Positions 60,258 to 64,000 of a stretch of DNA of 64,000 bases are shown one piece after another (position 1 is the first letter of the stretch; every line of letters begins with the position of its first letter). A program made the translations under genes and the position numbers. The notes below the pieces were generated by a model. The model was not told the origin of the DNA. It did no database searches and saw nothing but the letters and a program-made list of their open reading frames with translations. The stretch comes from Amphiura filiformis (Eukaryota; Echinodermata; Ophiuroidea; Amphilepidida; Amphiuridae): assembly GCF_039555335.1 (NCBI RefSeq), contig NC_092628.1, forward strand, positions 74,650,713 to 74,714,712, written 5' to 3'.

Positions 60258-60466
60258 TATAGAGGATGAATTGTACCAATTCAGTCTGAATCTCCAACCT
60301 AGTATTAACTTGGCACCTAGCAAACACATGACAACGTCCACCAAAGTTTGCACTGCCTTTTGTGCCAGAAGCAAACTTCGCTCTTATTGTAATGTTGTCA
60401 TTTGTTTTTAAGCAACATTTTATTGAATCAAAATGAATTGTGAGATAGGTGCAATTCATCCTCTGT
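60258..60466. repeat. Inverted repeat of about 210 bp
   Basis: GAGGATGAATTGTACC on the left pairs with GGTGCAATTCATCCTC on the right, extended weakly by TTCAGTCTGA/TCAAAATGACAGA. It is probably a short MITE remnant. The two minus-strand frames at 60132-60459 run across it. Confidence 0.5.
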
Positions 60467-61093
60467 TTGAATCAAAATGACAGACTCAAAATACATTGGA
60501 CTATCGGCAATTTATCCCAAAAAATACAATATTGTTTGTATTAAATTTCTCCCTCTATAAATGGCCCCCCCAATATTTTTTTCAATTGCCAAGCATTGTA
60601 AGTAGGCATGTCATGATAGCGAAATTGCATGGACGAATCGTCATATACACTAACTGATATTTCCATCCAATTTATTACAAACAATATTGTAACCATGTGA
60701 CAAATATATTTATGGCAAAAAGTACGCATGAGGGCTGCTTTTGGGGTCAAATCTGTTCAACATTGCCCATGTAATCAAAAAATATTTTGAGTCCTGTCAT
60801 TTACTACTATGATTTTATATGCTCCACTATGCTGATGGATGGACCATGCTCTGGAGCATGGATCTTGTTATCAGGATACATGTCGAAAAGAACATGCATC
60901 TGATATATCAACATGTTGCATCCACAAGCTTCTCTTGATTGCAGGTGAGAATTTACCCAGTGATGTACCAAAGGGGAAATTGGGCAGGGAAAGGTTGTCC
61001 CCAGCTCAAAATAATTACAGTGTTCACAGTCTTCTAGGCCTGTTTGAGACATAAGTAACATTAAGTTTGGACTAATTAGAGAAATGGCAAAGT

Positions 61094-61170
61094 TGATATG
61101 ATATGATATGATATATGATATGATATGATATGATATGATATGATATGATATGATATGATATGATATGATA
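61094..61170. repeat. (TGATA)n microsatellite
   Basis: About 15 pentanucleotide units with one slip make the repeated Ile-Ser-Tyr-His frame on the minus strand. Confidence 0.97.
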
Positions 61171-61959
61171 CATGCTATGCATGCATTTGTGCCAGTATAA
61201 AGAAGAGTCACTTCGTGAGCGGGTTAGTGAGATGAATTTTCAATATGGCACCTGCCCAAATTTCGCTTGGTACATCATTGCTTAAAATTGCAAAACTGTT
61301 GATATCTATATGCACATATTTCACTGTTTATGGGCTCATATAATTATATACATACCCACTTACTGGGTTACTTGTTATATCCCTCAGGTTTGGATTTGTC
61401 ATTACTGTACATTTGTACATTAATAAAACATCGTTGGCAGCCTTACAAATTATTTCTGTAACTTTTGTTGCAAAATCAAACCAGTTACAGTTTAAAGTTT
61501 GCTATGCAGAAAACAGTTGATATTTTAAAAGGGAAATAATTTCAATCATGTGCACAATTACCGGTAATTGCAAATTAGAAAAAAAAGTGAAGTCTGTGTG
61601 TGATTATGTTACAATGTTATAATAATGACAAATCTAATTGTAAATCCCTGAATATGGCTTTCATTGTTTTGAAATGTAGTATTAATGCTACCCTCTGTAA
61701 TAGTAAATAGTAGCTTGAAAACGTTGATTAATGTCTACATGAAATGTTCATGTTGGTCGACACTTCAACTGTGTTCAGATGCCTCTTGCTGAACAAAAAT
61801 AGTTTTTAGGAAAATGGTGCTGAATGGCATCAAGTCAACTAGTCTTCATCAATGTAAAAAAGAACTGCACAACTGCGTGGTTGTAGTTTTGACCACGGCA
61901 ACCATCAGAAAAAAAATTGATCTCCTTCACCCAAGGAGAAAGCTTGTTCTCGATGTAAT

Positions 61960-62300
61960 GATTAAGATATGAGGTCACTTCATTTGATCCTTCCTTTGCA
62001 TACCTGGAGACATGGTCTTCAGGTATGCAGTCCCTACCTCAGTAAACTTATGCACAGCATGATGATCATGTGTGGTACCTTGTGAAATCATCACCAATGG
62101 ATTGAATGCGTCATAGTCTCACCACACTTGCATGTCTATGCGCACACAATGGGTGTAATGTAGCAGACTTGTGACCACAATGTACACTCTGGATCTCATC
62201 TTGGTAGCGGCATGAATAGTTCTCTGCAAAATCAAGGACCATGAGTCCATGACCACGATGTTGTGCGAATGATCCAGCTGCTTCCTACATCTCTTTCGCA
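61960..62300 (-). pseudogene. Decayed transposon-type ORF with LDFAENYSCRYQDE motif
   Basis: Reading leftwards, a frame through about 62280-62140 gives HRGHGLMVLDFAENYSCRYQ, then DEIQSVHCGHKSATLHPLCA. After frameshifts, LVMISQGTTHDHHAVHKFTE appears near 62060. I recall long uncharacterised proteins in marine invertebrates with this order of motifs (DFAENY..YQDE, then TLHP, then HDHHAVH), usually multicopy. I think it derives from a mobile element, but I cannot name the family. It is not functional here. Confidence 0.5.
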
Positions 62301-62592
62301 GCTTCCTACATCTCTTTCACAAGGTTGGCGATGTTGTCTTGCTTCTCCTTCTGGACCATCTTTGATGTTGCCTTTCCATTAACTAGCTTTGTTTCCCTCT
62401 CCCATTTCCTCCCTGTGACTGTATAGTAATGCCTGTATAGCAATGGCTGTGGTTACCAGCGGCACCACCGTTTTGCTCAAAGTGTCAAATCGCTAGAAGT
62501 TGAATTCAAGTCAACTCAGGAGCATTGCAGCTCTGACCAGTGAGAACATGATACCATTTTTGGCCAATGAACAAATACTATGGCTTTCAGAG

Positions 62593-63215
62593 TTATGCCG
62601 CTGCCGCTGGTGACATTGGCGGGTTGTCCACAAACGATACTTGTCTACTTGATTGGGCATTTCTGTGGAAAATTCTGTTCAACTGTTTAGATGTTTGATT
62701 TCCCTTGTCATGGTAGAGGCGAGGAAGAGTACCAGAAATGATGATATGTGCGGATTGAAATTTGGCTAGTGTAGTTTCAATAAGGGCTACTTTGTCTTTC
62801 ACATGTCTCAATTGATTCCTTAGCAGTACTATTGGTCCAAGCTTGCAACACTATATACATTTCACATTACTTGTGTTATTATCAAAGTCTGTTACTTGTC
62901 TTTGTACATCAGCGATGTTTGCTCCTCCTTTGGCGATTACCGTACTTTTGTTGTTTTACCCCTGTAAAAGCGAGGCTCACTGATTCTGGTGCACATAGAG
63001 TTACTAAAAATGATGGTCTCAGGATCAGTTTGTGGAGTTGGAGGTGATAGTAATACTGGGTTGGGTTCTCTTCTTGGTGAACGCTGACTCCTTTGCGGTA
63101 GTTTAGGTGGGCTCATAAGTGATATGTGTGGGGCACTTGGTGCAGTAGGCAAGTCCATTTGTGGGGGAGTGTCCTCAACATTCAAAACTGCTGCTTGCAG
63201 AAAAATGCAAGCCAC
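62593..63215 (-). pseudogene. Decayed ORF with SGNH-hydrolase-like features
   Basis: Read leftwards, a Pro/Ser-rich N-terminal part (63215-63000) leads to IFSNSMCTRIS, where a GDS-type serine motif would be. After a frameshift come VIAKGGANIADVQRQVTDF and, past stops, AHIIISGTLPRLYH and NRIFHRNAQSSRQVSFVD. This order matches the SGNH/GDSL-like domains found in ORF1 of some LINEs and other invertebrate mobile elements. At least one frameshift and several stops make it dead. It may belong with the motif at 61960-62300 just beyond. Confidence 0.5.
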
Positions 63216-63639
63216 ATTAAAGAGACATCTTCATCTTACTGCAAGATGACAACTTGATGTGTTCATACTTCAGTTTACCATGCAAGTAGAGTCTGTTCAT
63301 TTTCCGAGCATCCATGTACAAATCTTCAACCAATTTTCATGTTATGTTACATTTGTTCTGGAAGCTTTGGGTTTCTAGATGCTCTCTGGTGCAATCTGAG
63401 AAGAGCCTCCATTGTATAAAATCTTTTGCCAGTACTTGTTGCAAACTTTGCACTGTGCGCCTTAAGAGCTTTGATACCATCAGAGTCATATTACAATTCA
63501 TAAGTATTGATCAACTCTGGATCCCATTCACTAATTGTTGCCTTTGAAACAGCCCTAGATGTATATGCCAATGCATCTTGAGTCAAACCACAAGAGACCA
63601 CACCAGACACAGAATCACTGGAGGCAAAATATGACATGT

Positions 63640-64000
63640 TACAACTGGCATACATATCAATTAATGAATTTAAGCTTAAACTTACATAGTATATATGAGC
63701 ATTATATATTTAACTCGCGATTGCGCAAGGAAGGCAACTCCATTGACTCATTTGCCACGAATCTTAAATTGTTATCTGACACTTGTGAGTTTGATGCACT
63801 GAAGGAATCCCTGAACGTGGATAGATTCATCCTTGTTGGTTATGCGATACGTGTATGAAGCCACGGCTAATGAACATTGACAAATTAACTCTTGAAAAAG
63901 CAGTCAATCAGGATAGATCAGCAGAAACAGCTGCTGCACAGGTTAAACAAAGAGATACGCCTAAACCGGAGCATGTCAAAGCCATGCAACACAAAATCAA
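63640..64000 (+). pseudogene. Gag-like fragment of a Ty3/gypsy-type retrotransposon, cut by window end
   Basis: The frame ending at 63858 contains YEHYIFNSRLRKEGNSIDSF, then LKLLSDTCEFDALKESL and VDRFILVG. After a frameshift near 63845 it continues RLMNIDKLTLEKAVNQDRSA and ETAAAQVKQ to the window edge. This order is typical of gag in the gypsy elements of invertebrates. The zinc knuckle and pol would lie to the right, outside the window. The frameshift suggests an inactive copy. Confidence 0.7.

Noticed and set aside
60132-60459. Two overlapping minus-strand ORFs of about 80 residues
   Set aside because: They lie across a short inverted repeat and show no recognisable family or signal of constraint.

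Overview
This is animal nuclear DNA: AT-rich, with spliced genes, GT-AG introns of 0.1-5 kb and many transposon remnants. The protein families, the foldback element built of short tandem repeats (the architecture known from sea-urchin TU elements) and the overused octamer TAGGCCTA suggest an invertebrate deuterostome, most likely an echinoderm or hemichordate. That placement is inference.

Three conserved genes were rebuilt exon by exon. (1) Positions 1029-14785 (+): the last thirteen coding-exon positions of an SLC44A1/CTL1-type choline transporter, whose first exons lie left of the window. One exon position has two homologous cassettes (9020-9118 and 9619-9711). (2) Positions 24227-30000 (-): a complete five-exon deoxyhypusine hydroxylase (309 aa) with all four His-Glu iron-ligand pairs. 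It is convergent with the transporter. (3) Positions 37554-47894 (+): a complete ten-exon C9orf72 homologue (702 aa), with an unusual acidic N-terminal extension of about 260 aa made of four degenerate repeats, and an intronic stop plus AATAAA that predict a short isoform.

Just upstream of C9orf72 lie three tandem, mutually homologous, intronless ORFs (36261-37440) for small two-helix membrane proteins that I do not recognise. They are the best candidate here for an undescribed gene family.

The rest is transposon-rich. Positions 14786-24226 hold the transporter 3' region and several inverted-repeat elements. Positions 30001-36260 hold a 1.3-kb inverted-repeat element and a broken non-LTR retrotransposon split by a 1.4-kb foldback element with a 9-bp target duplication. 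Positions 47895-64000 hold C9orf72 3' sequence, an 890-bp tandem array, inverted copies of another repeat, decayed transposon ORFs and, at the right edge, a gag-like fragment of a Ty3/gypsy-type retrotransposon. Many MITE-like inverted repeats sit in the introns, some as two copies.

The three main genes have no evident joint pathway: choline transport, eIF5A hypusination, and autophagy/membrane traffic. No operon logic applies. All exon boundaries come from reading splice sites and from remembered family similarity; no alignment or expression data were available.
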